This document shows positions 1 through 9,089 of a DNA stretch of 64,000 nucleotides, in pieces; position 1 is the first letter of the stretch, and each line of letters opens with the position of its first letter. The notes beneath the pieces are model-generated. The model saw only the letters and a list, made by a program, of their open reading frames with translations. It ran no database searches and had not been told where the DNA came from. The stretch comes from Micrococcales bacterium KH10 (lineage in GTDB: Bacteria; Actinomycetota; Actinomycetes; Actinomycetales; Cellulomonadaceae): NCBI GenBank assembly GCA_900188465.1, contig FZPE01000004.1, forward strand, positions 62,001-126,000, written 5' to 3'. A program made the translations under genes and the position numbers.

Positions 1-1356
1 AAGCCAGAACACAGCGCCCAGAATCAACCCGGTGAACGAGATGGCTCCGCCGGCGACACCGAGCAACAGCCCGATTTCCACGTTTGAATTCGCGCTGACC
101 AGGCCCAGCAGCAGCATTCCGCCACCTGCCAGTACCGCCAAGAGCGACAGCGTCGCCCTGACTTTGCCCGCTCGGCGTTTCAGCGACGGTGGCGCAAGCG
201 GCCGCAGTGCTGCAAGCGGAGCGACCCGGGTGGCCTCGCGGGCGGGAACCAGGCAAGACAGCAACGTGACAACCAGGCCCACCACGATCGGTGCGACGAT
301 GGAACTGACAGACAGTGAAATCATCTGCGGCACGGGAACACTGTCCTGAACGTTGCCCAAGACGACGAGAGCCGCCTGAACCAGTCCCGCACTCAGCACG
401 ATGCCTATCACTGATGCGATGAATCCCAAGATGGCGCCTTCCAACAGCACTGAACCGCGCAGTTGGGCGCGTGACGCGCCGGTACAGCGCAGTAGCGCAA
501 GTGTCCGGGTCCGCTGCGCGACCAGCACTTGGAACGTGTTCGCGATCACCAATGCCGCGACGATCAGGGCTAACCCCGCGAATGCGAGAATCACAGCGGT
601 GAAGACATCTTGTCCGTCGGACAGACTTGCCATGGTGTCGCGAGCCGCCTGATCGCGATCGACAACGCTGACCGATCCGAGCGACGCGCGCAGCGCCTCG
701 CTGACTTGCTCCGGGTTTGCGTTATCGGAGGTCGCGATCATCATCGATCCGAGCATGACGTACTCGTCGACTTCGGTGATCGCTTTCAGGCTCTCCGGAG
801 TCAAGACGGCCGTCTGGCCGAACATGATGTTGGCGTTGTTGCGGTTCTCGGTGAATCCGACGATCTGTTTGGTCTCAAGATTGGACTCGTCATAACCGAA
901 GCCGGGGGAAACCGCGATGGAATCACCGATGCCGACCTTGAACGAGTCTGCCGTGGCTTGAGGTACGGCGATCTCATCGACGGTCTCGGGAGCGCGTCCC
1001 TTGGTGATCGTGTACGTCGCCAAACTGTCTATGTTGGTACCCACAGCGGGAACATTGCGCTGCTCACCGGCATTGCCGACCAGAGTCCACTGGGGAGTAT
1101 CGAATGCGGCTGCTGCCACCCCGTCGACTGCGGCTGCTCGTTCCAGGTCATCCCAGGTAAAGCGAGTTTCGGAAGAGTTGACGACCAGGTCAGCCTGAGC
1201 CAGGCTCGCTGTTGCCGCGTCGTAGGTGGCGCGGGTCAGTGCATTCGATGCGATCAGGGTCGCGGCGACAAAGCCGGTGCCGAGCGCGATGGCTATTCCG
1301 GCTGCGATAAGCCGGCCGACCGACTTTCGCATCTGGTAAAGAGTGATCCGCCACAT
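1..1356 (-). CDS. MacB/FtsX-type ABC transporter permease (partial, 3' end outside window)
   Basis: This frame stays open from an ATG at 1356 to the window edge, giving about 452 residues without a stop. It starts MWRITLYQMRKSVGRLI, has one N-terminal membrane segment (about residues 13-35), a long extracytoplasmic region, then further membrane segments separated by the basic and Arg/Thr-rich stretch typical of FtsX domains (around residues 255-280, RTRTLALLRCTGAS). The ATG overlaps the TGA of the ATPase gene by one base, so the two are translationally coupled. Family knowledge: such permeases with a MacB/LolD-type ATPase export peptides or lipids, or sense antimicrobial peptides. The adjacent two-component system supports a stress-response role, which is inference. 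Confidence 0.85.
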   Translation of the reverse strand, partial: MWRITLYQMRKSVGRLIAAGIAIALGTGFVAATLIASNALTRATYDAATASLAQADLVVNSSETRFTWDDLERAAAVDGVAAAAFDTPQWTLVGNAGEQRNVPAVGTNIDSLATYTITKGRAPETVDEIAVPQATADSFKVGIGDSIAVSPGFGYDESNLETKQIVGFTENRNNANIMFGQTAVLTPESLKAITEVDEYVMLGSMMIATSDNANPEQVSEALRASLGSVSVVDRDQAARDTMASLSDGQDVFTAVILAFAGLALIVAALVIANTFQVLVAQRTRTLALLRCTGASRAQLRGSVLLEGAILGFIASVIGIVLSAGLVQAALVVLGNVQDSVPVPQMISLSVSSIVAPIVVGLVVTLLSCLVPAREATRVAPLAALRPLAPPSLKRRAGKVRATLSLLAVLAGGGMLLLGLVSANSNVEIGLLLGVAGGAISFTGLILGAVFWL

Positions 1357-2171
1357 CAGCGCGCCACCTCACCGGAAACGTGCGGCTGGGAACCGGTCGT
1401 GGTGGGAACATCGTCGAGGTTGCGCAGTGCATCCAGCCCAGACAGCACCGCGTCAGGGGTCGGCTGGTCGATGTTGCCGGCGATCTTGCCGTCAGCAAGG
1501 AGCACGACGCGGTCAGCGTAGGAAGCGGCAGCCGGGTCGTGGGTAACCATGATGATGGTCCGTCCCAACTCGCGCACCGAGCGGCGGAGGAAGCTGAGAA
1601 CTTCGACCCCGGAGCGGGTGTCTAGGTTTCCGGTGGGCTCATCGGCGAAAACCACTTCGGGCTTGCTGATCAGCGCCCGTGCGATGGCGACACGTTGTTG
1701 TTGGCCGCCGGAAAGCTGTGATGGCAGATGGCTGAGCCGGTCGGTCAGGCCAAGAGTGGCTGTCAATGTGTCGAACCAGGCCCGGTCGACTTTTTGCCCG
1801 GCCAGGTCTAGCGGCATCAAGATGTTTTGCTCAGCGGTGAACATCGGCAGCAGGTTGAAGGACTGAAAGACGAAGCCGATCCGGTGGCGGCGCAGGTCTG
1901 TCAGGGCGTTGTCCTTGAGAGTTGTCACCTCGGTCTGGCCGATGAACGCACTTCCAGATGTTGCATTGTCCAGCCCGGCGAGCACATGCATCAGGGTTGA
2001 CTTTCCCGACCCGGAGGGTCCCATGATGGCCGTGAACTGACCTTCAGCGAAGTCCACGTCGACCCCATCGAGTGCCTTGACCGTACCTTCGCCTGAGCCA
2101 TACACCTTCGACAGCGATCGCGCGGCGACTGCCGGTCGATGCGCGAGGTGTGGTTGATTCGCGTTGTGCAT
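1356..2171 (-). CDS. ABC transporter ATP-binding protein (MacB/LolD-like)
   Basis: A 271-residue ATPase. Walker A GPSGSGKST lies at residues 51-59, the Q-loop follows (FVFQSFNLL), the signature LSGGQQQR is near residue 150, and the Walker B VVFADEP is followed by TGNLD, which marks the MacB/LolD/FtsE group. I chose the ATG at 2171 (MHNANQP) because GGGAGAGG stands just upstream; a longer in-frame start at 2204 lacks this. It partners with the FtsX-like permease downstream. It lies after the NarL-type response regulator on the same strand with a gap of about 195 bases, so it may have its own promoter controlled by that regulator. The substrate is not visible from sequence. Confidence 0.93.
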   Translation of the reverse strand: MHNANQPHLAHRPAVAARSLSKVYGSGEGTVKALDGVDVDFAEGQFTAIMGPSGSGKSTLMHVLAGLDNATSGSAFIGQTEVTTLKDNALTDLRRHRIGFVFQSFNLLPMFTAEQNILMPLDLAGQKVDRAWFDTLTATLGLTDRLSHLPSQLSGGQQQRVAIARALISKPEVVFADEPTGNLDTRSGVEVLSFLRRSVRELGRTIIMVTHDPAAASYADRVVLLADGKIAGNIDQPTPDAVLSGLDALRNLDDVPTTTGSQPHVSGEVAR

Positions 2172-2365
2172 TGCCTCTCCCGTTTTCGATATTTGCCCGC
2201 ACACCTGATGCGGTCATTGACTTCGAAGTTACGGGGATCGCGGAGACGAATCATCAGCCCGTGGGCTGGTCTTTGCGGTGCGTTATGCCGCTGATGTCAT
2301 ACCGCAGTCGTACACCGCGGGGCATGATGAACGCGCGGCGCGGTAACCACGGGGCGTTCGGCCAG

Positions 2366-3097
2366 CTAGGTGAGACCGCCGGGGTGGACGAGTCCGCACT
2401 CGTAGGCGAAGACCACAGCTTGCACGCGGTCGCGCACCCCGAGTTTGGTCAAAATACGTCCAATATGTGTCTTGACGGTTGCCTCGGCCACGACGAGCGC
2501 CGCGCTGATCTCCTGATTCGACAGCCCTTGCGCGACGAGTACGAGCACTTCGCGCTCGCGGTCAGTGAGCTCTTCTAGCCTGGCGGTATCCTGTGCGGCA
2601 GACTCGCCGCCAGCCGTAGTGTTTGCTGCGGGAGTGGCAGCCAGCCTATCCAACAATCGGCGAGTGGTCGACGGCGCGAGCACCGCGTCGCCGCGGTGCA
2701 CGTTGCGGATGGCCTGGAGCATCTGTTCCGGCGGCGCATCTTTGAGCAAGAACCCAGAAGCACCCGCTTGGATGGCGACGAGGGCGTACTCGTCAATATC
2801 GAATGTGGTCAGCACGATGACCCGTGCTGCGATATTCTCCTCGCGCCACTTTCTTACCAACTCGGCGCAGGCGGTCAGGCCGTCGACGCCGGGCATGCGA
2901 ACATCCATCAACACCACGTCTACTTCGTGATCCGCACCCAGCGCCGCGATAGCCTCCGCGCCGTCTGACGCCTGGTAGACCACTGCCATATCCGGTTGGG
3001 AATCGATCACCATCGCCAAGCCGGCACGAACCAATGTTTGATCGTCAACGACCGCAACACGGATCGTGTCATCGGTTGTGTTCGTGTGAGTCGACAT
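2366..3097 (-). CDS. NarL/LuxR-family response regulator
   Basis: A 243-residue two-domain regulator. The receiver domain occupies about residues 12-130, with acidic residues VVDDQ near residue 18, the phospho-acceptor D65 in VVLMDVRMPG, the T in LTTFD and the K in LLKDA. A LuxR-type helix-turn-helix follows (about 175-243, LTDREREVLVLVAQGLSNQE, then VKTHIGRILTKL). The ATG at 3097 has GGACGAGGAG upstream and sits 13 bases after the kinase stop, so kinase and regulator form one operon. The nearby ABC transporter is the probable target, by analogy with LiaRS/DesKR-type modules; this is inference. Confidence 0.93.
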   Translation of the reverse strand: MSTHTNTTDDTIRVAVVDDQTLVRAGLAMVIDSQPDMAVVYQASDGAEAIAALGADHEVDVVLMDVRMPGVDGLTACAELVRKWREENIAARVIVLTTFDIDEYALVAIQAGASGFLLKDAPPEQMLQAIRNVHRGDAVLAPSTTRRLLDRLAATPAANTTAGGESAAQDTARLEELTDREREVLVLVAQGLSNQEISAALVVAEATVKTHIGRILTKLGVRDRVQAVVFAYECGLVHPGGLT

Positions 3098-3110
3098 GTT
3101 CTCCTCGTCC

Positions 3111-4442
3111 CTAACCTGGCAATGGAATGGTGCATGAAACCTGGTACCCGCCCCCGGCGCGAGGCCCCGCCCGCAGCGTGCCGTTGAACATTGCGGCACG
3201 TTCCGTCATCCCGATGATTCCCTGTCCGAGGCCGTCATGATCGGCAGCGGCGCCGCGGCCGTCATCGAGAATCTCAACACTGATTGAGTCGGCTTCCCAT
3301 TTCACCATCACACTGACCTGCGGAGTTGGCCCGGCGTGCTTGAGGACATTGGTAAGGGCTTCTTGGCACACCCGGTAGATCACGAGGCCAATTCCTGGCG
3401 GCAATGGTCGAGGACTGCCGGTGGAGCCATAGGAAACTCGTAATCCCGCTTTGCGGACCTGATCGACCAGATCGGGCAACGTCGCGATATCGGGCTGCGG
3501 GGTAAGCGTTGCAGACGAGGTCGATGGTCGATCTGCGGACAGGTGAGCCGATGATGCGACTTCGGCTGGCGAGGCGACCGCCGACACATTCGCATCGTCC
3601 GGTGCATCTGACCGGAGTACTCCCAGAAGGCGGCGCATGTCGGACAGCGCGGCTCGTCCAACTTCGCCAATCGTCTCAAGTGCTCGGGTGGGTGCCTCGG
3701 GGTCCTTCGCGGCGGCGTACCGGCCACCATCCGCCTGGGCTATCAAAACGCTGAGCGAGTGTGCGACGATGTCGTGCATTTCACGAGCGATACGAGTGCG
3801 TTCCGCAGCCGTGGCTAACGCCACTTGTTCATCACGTTCACGTTCGAGTCGTTCTGCGCGCCAAGCCAAAGCCTCCAACTGGGTGCGCCTGGTGCGGCGC
3901 ATCATTCCCATGGACCAAGCCGCGAAGAAGCACAACAGAATCACGAGCGTCGTCACGACGGTGAATGTCGTTGACGTGGGCGGTAGGGAAGTCAACAAGT
4001 ATGCGACCGTGATGCTTCCTACGATCGCTCCACCGGCCGCTATGAGGTAACCACGGCGACTCCCGTACGCGGTGACTGAATACAGTGCGATCAACACGAC
4101 GAAATCAGCGGGAAGTATCAGCGAAACCCCAGTGAACAGATGGGCAAGTGCTGCGCTGTAGCACAATGCCGCCGACAGTGTCGGGTAGGTGCGTCGGACT
4201 GCCAAGGGAGCGATCAGCGCGAAGGTGAAGAACCCGAGTAGCAGGGGTGAAAGCCCGGTTTGCCCCACCGCTTCAGGGTCCGTCGGGTACGGGTCGGGGA
4301 AACTTGTGCCGTACCAGCCGACGGCTGTCATGGAGACGATTGAGAACAGGAAAAGCACCACAGCCAGTGTCACGTCGATAGCCAAGCGATGGCGATCGAA
4401 CCAGTGGGATGAGCGCCACTGCGGCTGCGGTGAACCTTTCAT
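3111..4442 (-). CDS. Sensor histidine kinase, HisKA_3 type
   Basis: A 443-residue membrane kinase. About five or six hydrophobic segments lie between residues 20 and 180, a short coiled-coil linker follows (about 185-215), then the HisKA_3 box ERTRIAREMHDIVAHSL with phospho-acceptor H223. The HATPase domain is at about 350-443, with N-box EALTNVLKHA and G-box DDGRG. There is no large extracytoplasmic sensor loop, as in intramembrane-sensing kinases of cell-envelope stress systems. It is the first gene of the kinase-regulator pair. No Shine-Dalgarno precedes the ATG; a TAGAGT hexamer (4455-4450 on the minus strand) lies seven bases upstream, so a leaderless transcript is possible. Confidence 0.93.
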   Translation of the reverse strand: MKGSPQPQWRSSHWFDRHRLAIDVTLAVVLFLFSIVSMTAVGWYGTSFPDPYPTDPEAVGQTGLSPLLLGFFTFALIAPLAVRRTYPTLSAALCYSAALAHLFTGVSLILPADFVVLIALYSVTAYGSRRGYLIAAGGAIVGSITVAYLLTSLPPTSTTFTVVTTLVILLCFFAAWSMGMMRRTRRTQLEALAWRAERLERERDEQVALATAAERTRIAREMHDIVAHSLSVLIAQADGGRYAAAKDPEAPTRALETIGEVGRAALSDMRRLLGVLRSDAPDDANVSAVASPAEVASSAHLSADRPSTSSATLTPQPDIATLPDLVDQVRKAGLRVSYGSTGSPRPLPPGIGLVIYRVCQEALTNVLKHAGPTPQVSVMVKWEADSISVEILDDGRGAAADHDGLGQGIIGMTERAAMFNGTLRAGPRAGGGYQVSCTIPLPG

Positions 4443-4512
4443 TGAGACGACTCTAGGCGAGTTCTTGGAGTATTTGGGACGTATCCACCCTGACGAAGAA
4501 CGATTCGTGACC

Positions 4513-4518
4513 TAACAT
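4513..4518 (+). promoter_or_regulatory. Candidate -10 box of a leaderless promoter for the OmpR-type regulator
   Basis: TAACAT ends six bases before the ATG at 4525, and a TGACGA hexamer lies 16 bases upstream (4491-4496). There is no Shine-Dalgarno before the ATG. This layout fits actinobacterial leaderless promoters in which transcription starts at the A of the start codon. Motif evidence only. Confidence 0.38.
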
Positions 4519-4524
4519 TGAGAC

Positions 4525-5208
4525 ATGACTCGCGTGTTGTTGGCAGAAGATGACCCGGCTATTGCCGAGCCTTTGGCGCGTGCTTTGACTCGTGAAGGCT
4601 ACGACGTCAACGTACAAGGCACCGGACAGGGTGCAGTGGGCGGAGCAAATGCGGTGGATCTGATTATCTTGGATCTCGGCCTGCCCGATATGGATGGACT
4701 TGATGTGGCGCGCGCCGTGCGCGGTCAAGGACACACCACACCGATCCTGGTGCTGACGGCACGGGCTGACGAGGTGGACCTTGTGGTCGGACTCGACGCC
4801 GGGGCGGACGATTATGTCACCAAGCCGTTCCGACTCGCGGAGTTGCTGGCCCGGGTGCGGGCGCTGTTGCGCCGTTCCACCGGTGAAGCCCTTGACGTTG
4901 AGGAGCTCCACGCACAAGATGTGCGTGTCGACGTGGCAGCGCATCGTGCTTTCCAAGGCGAGCGCGAGTTGCATCTGACTTCGAAGGAATTCGAACTGTT
5001 GCGGGTGCTCGTCCAAAATGCCGGCACTGTGGTGCTGCGGGACACCTTGATGCGCGAAGTGTGGGGGTCGGAACCAATGGGTTCAACGAAGACTCTCGAC
5101 ATGCATGTGTCGTGGTTGCGTCGCAAACTAGGCGATGACGCTAACTCGCCAAGTTACATCTCAACAGTGCGCGGTATGGGATTCCGCTTTGAGGTTCCCG
5201 CTAGTTAA
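4525..5208 (+). CDS. OmpR/PhoB-family response regulator
   Basis: A 227-residue regulator. The receiver domain (1-115) has acidic pocket EDD at 8-10, phospho-acceptor D50 in LIILDLGLPD, T in LTARAD and K in VTKPF. The C-terminal winged helix (about 128-225) contains LTSKEFELLRVL, the recognition helix region TLDMHVSWLRRKLG and the wing SYISTVRGMGFRFE. It is transcribed divergently from the NarL-type kinase gene and is followed after 78 bases by its own HAMP-type kinase. The target genes cannot be deduced from the sequence; the convergent gtrA gene is on the other strand. Confidence 0.94.
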   Translation: MTRVLLAEDDPAIAEPLARALTREGYDVNVQGTGQGAVGGANAVDLIILDLGLPDMDGLDVARAVRGQGHTTPILVLTARADEVDLVVGLDAGADDYVTKPFRLAELLARVRALLRRSTGEALDVEELHAQDVRVDVAAHRAFQGERELHLTSKEFELLRVLVQNAGTVVLRDTLMREVWGSEPMGSTKTLDMHVSWLRRKLGDDANSPSYISTVRGMGFRFEVPAS

Positions 5209-5286
5209 CGTGTTGCGCGGTGGCTAACGGGTAGCGTCGCATCACCGAGATGGCGATGTGCCGTCGGAAAGGCAAAGGTGTGAGCA

Positions 5287-6618
5287 ATGCGCCAGCGAAT
5301 CCTGCAGACGACCATCGCTTCCGTTGTGGTGACCGTGGTGTTACTCGGCCTACCTTTGGCGATTCTCGGTGCGCGTATGGTGCACGATGTCGAGGCGCGC
5401 AAACTCGATGTGCGGGCTGAGGAATTGGGCCGAGTCGTCGATGGACGAGTTCAACGCGGCGAATCTGTCGACTCGACTCTGTTGGAGCGGTTCTCGTCAT
5501 ACACCACCGGATCAGTTGAGGCATCTGTCGTTGTGGTGACGGCTGCTGGCGAGCAGGTTCAGGCCGGCCCGACGATCGACGGTCGAACCGTGGAGACGGC
5601 GCTGCGCACGGATGGCAACACCATCGTCGTGATCACGGTCTCGTATTGGGACTTATTCTGGCGAAGTTTCCAGATTGTGTTGCTTGTGGCCGCGTTGAGT
5701 GTGGCGGCACTGCTTGTCGGCTTGGGGTGGGCCGTGTGGCAGGCGAACCGGCTCAGCGCTCCACTGGTTTACCTTGCGGCCTCTGCTGAGCTGTTGGGAT
5801 CGGGACAGGTGCGTCCGCGTGTTGAACCGTCCGGGGTCGAGGAGATCGACCTCGTCGCGCAGGAACTCTCGCGCAGCGCCGACCGCCTGGCAAGCCGTCT
5901 AGCGGTCGAGAGACAATTCTCCGCTGACGTGTCACACCAACTGCGAACGCCTCTGACCGCATTGGCGATACGTGTCGAAGAAATCATGCTTGCATCTGAG
6001 GACGAGTACATCCGGGACGAGGCGCGCAAGTCGCTGGAACAGGTGGAGCGGCTTGCCGGTGTCGTCGAGGACCTGCGCTTGCGAGCCCGGCAGACAACCG
6101 GTGGCACGACTGAACCGGTGGTGTTGCGTGAGGTCGTCGACCAGCAGATGGACGAGTGGTCGCAGGCTTTCGCTGCTCAGGAGCGTGACCTGGAAATTGA
6201 GGTCAGCGACACGGTTCAGGTGCTTGCCACGCCCGGTGCCCTAGCGCAGATTCTGGCGACTCTGATTGAGAACTCCCTGAAGCATGGCGCTGGAACGACC
6301 ACTGTTCGCGCCACCGCGGGACATGGTGCTGGGGCAGTGGTGATCACCGTGGGCGATGAAGGGCCGGGTGTGCCCGAAGATCTTGCGCCGATCATTTTTG
6401 AACGCGAAGTCACCTCGGGTCAGGGCAGCGGCCTTGGACTTGGCTTGGCTCGCGATCTGGCTGCTGCCGATGGTGGCAGGCTAGAACTGTCGCAGCGTGT
6501 CCCGCCGGTGTTCTCCATCTTCTTGTCTGGTGTGCCGTCGGCGCTCGACCCGCACGAGGTTTTGCCTACCGGTGGGGGACCGCACTGGTCACGGCGGCGC
6601 TCGCGTCGTCGTCGGTGA
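5287..6618 (+). CDS. Sensor histidine kinase with HAMP domain
   Basis: A 443-residue classical kinase. Membrane helix 1 is at about residues 9-29, a small extracytoplasmic region at 30-120, membrane helix 2 at about 128-151, HAMP at about 152-205, HisKA with H217 in SADVSHQLRTPLT, and HATPase at about 310-425 (N-box LIENSLKHG, G1 VGDEGPGVP, G2 GLGLGLA). The ATG at 5287 places the first helix correctly. Its partner is the OmpR-type regulator just upstream. The last 53 bases overlap the end of gtrA on the opposite strand; the C-terminal Arg-rich tail (HWSRRRSRRRR) comes from this overlap and is probably dispensable. Confidence 0.93.
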   Translation: MRQRILQTTIASVVVTVVLLGLPLAILGARMVHDVEARKLDVRAEELGRVVDGRVQRGESVDSTLLERFSSYTTGSVEASVVVVTAAGEQVQAGPTIDGRTVETALRTDGNTIVVITVSYWDLFWRSFQIVLLVAALSVAALLVGLGWAVWQANRLSAPLVYLAASAELLGSGQVRPRVEPSGVEEIDLVAQELSRSADRLASRLAVERQFSADVSHQLRTPLTALAIRVEEIMLASEDEYIRDEARKSLEQVERLAGVVEDLRLRARQTTGGTTEPVVLREVVDQQMDEWSQAFAAQERDLEIEVSDTVQVLATPGALAQILATLIENSLKHGAGTTTVRATAGHGAGAVVITVGDEGPGVPEDLAPIIFEREVTSGQGSGLGLGLARDLAAADGGRLELSQRVPPVFSIFLSGVPSALDPHEVLPTGGGPHWSRRRSRRRR

Positions 6619-7078
6619 CCGGCGCGTCGTGGGCGCCGGTGAAAACCCAGGTGCGGTACGCGAAATAACGAAAGGCCGTGCCGAGTGCCAGACCCACCAC
6701 GTTGGCAGCGATGTTGTCCGCGACAGCGCTGGTGAAGTTCAGAACGTAGTGGCTGAACCAGAGGCACAGCACCGCGATGACCATTCCGCCGACGTTGACC
6801 ACAGCGAAGCCGACCAACTCGCGCCATTGCGATGTAGTGCGTTTATCGGCGAAGGTCCAATATCGGTTACCGACCCATGCCACGAGCGTCGCGACGGCTG
6901 CCGAGACCACCTTGGCGGTCAAGGGCTTCTCGCCGAGAAGCTCACCCGGACCGAATCGGAGCAAGTTGAACAGCCCGACATCGATCACGTAGGCGAACGC
7001 GCCGACGGTGCCGAATCGGGCCAGCTCGAAGATCTGGGTAAGCCAGCGATTGCTGCGCGATGAAGCGCGTTGAGTCAT
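6566..7078 (-). CDS. GtrA-family membrane protein
   Basis: A 170-residue protein with four hydrophobic segments (about residues 20-42, 53-75, 85-107 and 115-140) and the GtrA hallmark NRYWTFAD between helices 2 and 3. The start MTQRASSRSN precedes FELARFGTVGAFAYVIDVGLFN, the usual beginning of the family. Known members such as Shigella GtrA help translocate polyprenyl-phosphate-linked sugars for surface polysaccharide modification. A role in wall-polymer glycosylation fits the downstream glycosyltransferase clusters, but its partner glycosyltransferase is not adjacent. Its 3' end overlaps the convergent kinase gene by 53 bases. Confidence 0.88.
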   Translation of the reverse strand: MTQRASSRSNRWLTQIFELARFGTVGAFAYVIDVGLFNLLRFGPGELLGEKPLTAKVVSAAVATLVAWVGNRYWTFADKRTTSQWRELVGFAVVNVGGMVIAVLCLWFSHYVLNFTSAVADNIAANVVGLALGTAFRYFAYRTWVFTGAHDAPVTDDDASAAVTSAVPHR

Positions 7079-7094
7079 ACAACAACCCTAGCGC

Positions 7095-7146
7095 TCGATG
7101 CGCCGCTCATGTCACGGTCGTCGATGCGCCGCTCATGTCACGGTCG
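7095..7146. repeat. Two perfect 26-base direct tandem repeats
   Basis: The unit at 7095-7120 is repeated exactly at 7121-7146 and followed by a partial third copy (to about 7155). It lies in the 237-base gap between the divergent gtrA and purK genes. It is the product of a local duplication; a regulatory role is possible but unproven. Confidence 0.85.
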
Positions 7147-7187
7147 TCGCTGCGCTTTACGCTGTGTATCACCCCATCCAGGGTGAA

Positions 7188-7233
7188 ATATTCGGGTTGT
7201 CCCATTCATATGTGGCACCCTCAACCCGAATAT
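7188..7233. repeat. Perfect 12-base inverted repeat upstream of purK
   Basis: ATATTCGGGTTG (7188-7199) is matched by its exact complement CAACCCGAATAT (7222-7233), with a 22-base spacer. There is no following T-run, so it is more likely an operator or RNA hairpin than a factor-independent terminator. It lies between divergent gtrA and purK. Confidence 0.6.
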
Positions 7234-7301
7234 GGAACCCGCTACCGTCGCAGCCGCACTGATACCCGACGGACAGAGTTAGCGAAGCGCCCAAGATTCG
7301 C

Positions 7302-7307
7302 TAGGGT
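7302..7307 (+). promoter_or_regulatory. Candidate leaderless promoter -10 box for purK
   Basis: TAGGGT ends eight bases before the GTG start at 7316, and TTAGCG lies 17 bases further upstream (7279-7284). No Shine-Dalgarno precedes the GTG. A 7-base inverted repeat (TAGCGAA at 7280-7286 and TTCGCTA at 7297-7303) spans the region between the two hexamers. Motif evidence only. Confidence 0.33.
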
Positions 7308-7315
7308 TAGACGTT

Positions 7316-8488
7316 GTGACAGCACCCATTCTCGCCGTAATCGGCGGCGGCCAACTCGCCCGCATGATGGCCCCCGCCGCAGCCCGATTAGGCATCCAGC
7401 TGCGCGTCCTTGTCGAAGCCGCAGACGGTTCCGCCGCGCAGGTGCTACAGGATGCCCCTGTCGGTGCCGCGAAAGATGAAACCGCCGTGACGGCGCTGGT
7501 GCGCGATGCCGCGGCTCTCACGTTCGAGCACGAACACGTGGATGACGAGATGCTCGTGGCGTTGCGGACACGAGGGCTCTCAGTTCAGCCTTCCCCCGAG
7601 GCGCTGATACACGCGCAGGACAAGATCGTGATGCGGCGCCGCCTGACCGAATTGGGCGTGCCCTGCCCACGCTGGCTGGCGCTCGCCGCATCCCCCGCCG
7701 CGGCACGGGCAGAACTCGACCAGTTCATCGCGGAGTCCGAGCAGAACGAGGCTGTCGTTAAGACCTCCCGCGGCGGCTACGACGGCAAGGGGGTGCGAGT
7801 CGTCGCCTCGGCGTCGGATGTCGCGGACTGGATCGACGCTGCCGCAGTCGGTGGCCCGCCCCTGCTCGTCGAGGAAAAAGTGCCGTTCAGCAGGGAATTG
7901 GCTGTTCTGGTAGTCCGCAATCCAAGTGGCGAATCGGTCACCTACGACGTCGTCGAATCTATCCAGCGGGACGGCGTTTGTTCCGAGGTCATCGCTCCTG
8001 CGCCGAACCTTGCCCCTGAGATTCGCGAACAAGCTGGTCAGATCGCGACAACGATCGCCGACGGACTGCATGTCACAGGGGTGCTCGCCGTCGAGATGTT
8101 TGAAGCTCCAGCTCACGGCGGCGACACGAGGCTGCTTGTCAATGAACTGGCGATGCGACCGCACAACTCCGGGCACTGGACCATCGACGGGGCTGCCACC
8201 AGCCAATTCGAGCAGCACGTGCGTGCCGTGCTCGATCTGCCGCTGGGACCGACACGTCCGCGCACGCCGTGGACCGTCATGGTCAACGTGCTCGGTTCGC
8301 AATTGGACGAGTTAACCGACGTATTGCCCCGTGTACTTCGAGAGTGCCCCGACGCGCGTGTTGAGCTCTATGGCAAGCAGATTCGTCCCGGTCGCAAGCT
8401 GGGGCACGTCAATGTCACTGGAGTGGACCTGGTCCGCGTGCGTGAGCAGGCGAATCGAGCCGCCGCGATCCTGCGTGGGGAAGAATAG
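7316..8488 (+). CDS. purK: N5-carboxyaminoimidazole ribonucleotide synthase PurK
   Basis: A 390-residue ATP-grasp enzyme. It converts AIR, bicarbonate and ATP to N5-CAIR in purine synthesis in the cytosol. The N-terminal nucleotide-like fold starts [14 protein letters not shown] (residues 4-17). The ATP-grasp region includes [16 protein letters not shown] and [15 protein letters not shown], and the metal-binding segment is [17 protein letters not shown], a PurK signature. The start is GTG at 7316. It is followed by purE after 70 bases, the usual pairing, since PurE uses the PurK product. Confidence 0.97.
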   Translation: MTAPILAVIGGGQLARMMAPAAARLGIQLRVLVEAADGSAAQVLQDAPVGAAKDETAVTALVRDAAALTFEHEHVDDEMLVALRTRGLSVQPSPEALIHAQDKIVMRRRLTELGVPCPRWLALAASPAAARAELDQFIAESEQNEAVVKTSRGGYDGKGVRVVASASDVADWIDAAAVGGPPLLVEEKVPFSRELAVLVVRNPSGESVTYDVVESIQRDGVCSEVIAPAPNLAPEIREQAGQIATTIADGLHVTGVLAVEMFEAPAHGGDTRLLVNELAMRPHNSGHWTIDGAATSQFEQHVRAVLDLPLGPTRPRTPWTVMVNVLGSQLDELTDVLPRVLRECPDARVELYGKQIRPGRKLGHVNVTGVDLVRVREQANRAAAILRGEE

Positions 8489-8558
8489 CGATCAGCGTCG
8501 TGACATCGCGACCGACCAACGAATCGTGACCGACCAAGAACGGATAAGGAATCAGAAC

Positions 8559-9089
8559 ATGGCGCAGGGCAAGGAACCGCAAGTCGGCATCGTGATGGGC
8601 TCGGATTCCGACTGGCCGGTGATGAGACTGGCTGCGGAAGCACTCGACGAATTCGACATCGCCTATGAAGCCGACGTGGTTTCAGCGCACCGTATGCCCA
8701 CTGAGATGATCGACTACGGGCGTGGTGCGGGTGCGCGCGGTCTGCGGGTGATCATCGCCGGGGCTGGTGGTGCCGCGCATCTGCCGGGCATGTTGGCCTC
8801 GGTGACTGCGTTGCCGGTGATCGGTGTGCCGGTGCCGCTGAAGTACCTTGACGGCATGGACTCGCTGCTGTCCATCGTGCAGATGCCAGCGGGGGTTCCG
8901 GTCGCCACGGTCTCCGTCGCCGGTGCCCGCAACGCAGGGCTGCTAGCGGCTCGCATCCTGGGCTCCGGTGAGGGAGCGGAAGCAACTCGGATTCGTGCGG
9001 CCATGGCCGCATTCCAGGAGACGTTGCGTGACCAGGCTCACGCCAAAGGCGAGGCGCTGCGCGCCGAGGTCAGCGGCAGCACTGGTTGA
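8559..9089 (+). CDS. purE: N5-CAIR mutase PurE
   Basis: A 176-residue class I PurE that isomerises N5-CAIR to CAIR. It shows the substrate-binding loop GSDSDWP (14-20), SAHRMP with the catalytic His (42-47), the [11 protein letters not shown] loop and the ending region [23 protein letters not shown]. The ATG at 8559 is preceded by GGATAAGGA. It is co-directional with purK, 70 bases downstream of it. The last codons and stop lie in a sequence that resembles an actinobacterial intergenic repeat (see 9077-9140). Confidence 0.97.
   Translation: MAQGKEPQVGIVMGSDSDWPVMRLAAEALDEFDIAYEADVVSAHRMPTEMIDYGRGAGARGLRVIIAGAGGAAHLPGMLASVTALPVIGVPVPLKYLDGMDSLLSIVQMPAGVPVATVSVAGARNAGLLAARILGSGEGAEATRIRAAMAAFQETLRDQAHAKGEALRAEVSGSTG

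Noticed and set aside
6497-7063. Long open frame on the plus strand opposite gtrA
   Set aside because: It is antisense to gtrA, has no recognisable domain and its codon use reflects the GC-rich third positions of the opposite strand.
7095-7155. Two and a half tandem 26-base units as a possible CRISPR array
   Set aside because: The units are directly adjacent without spacers and there are no cas genes nearby.
8331-8558. An N-terminal extension of PurE reaching into purK
   Set aside because: The extension is not PurE-like and a good ribosome site stands before the ATG at 8559.
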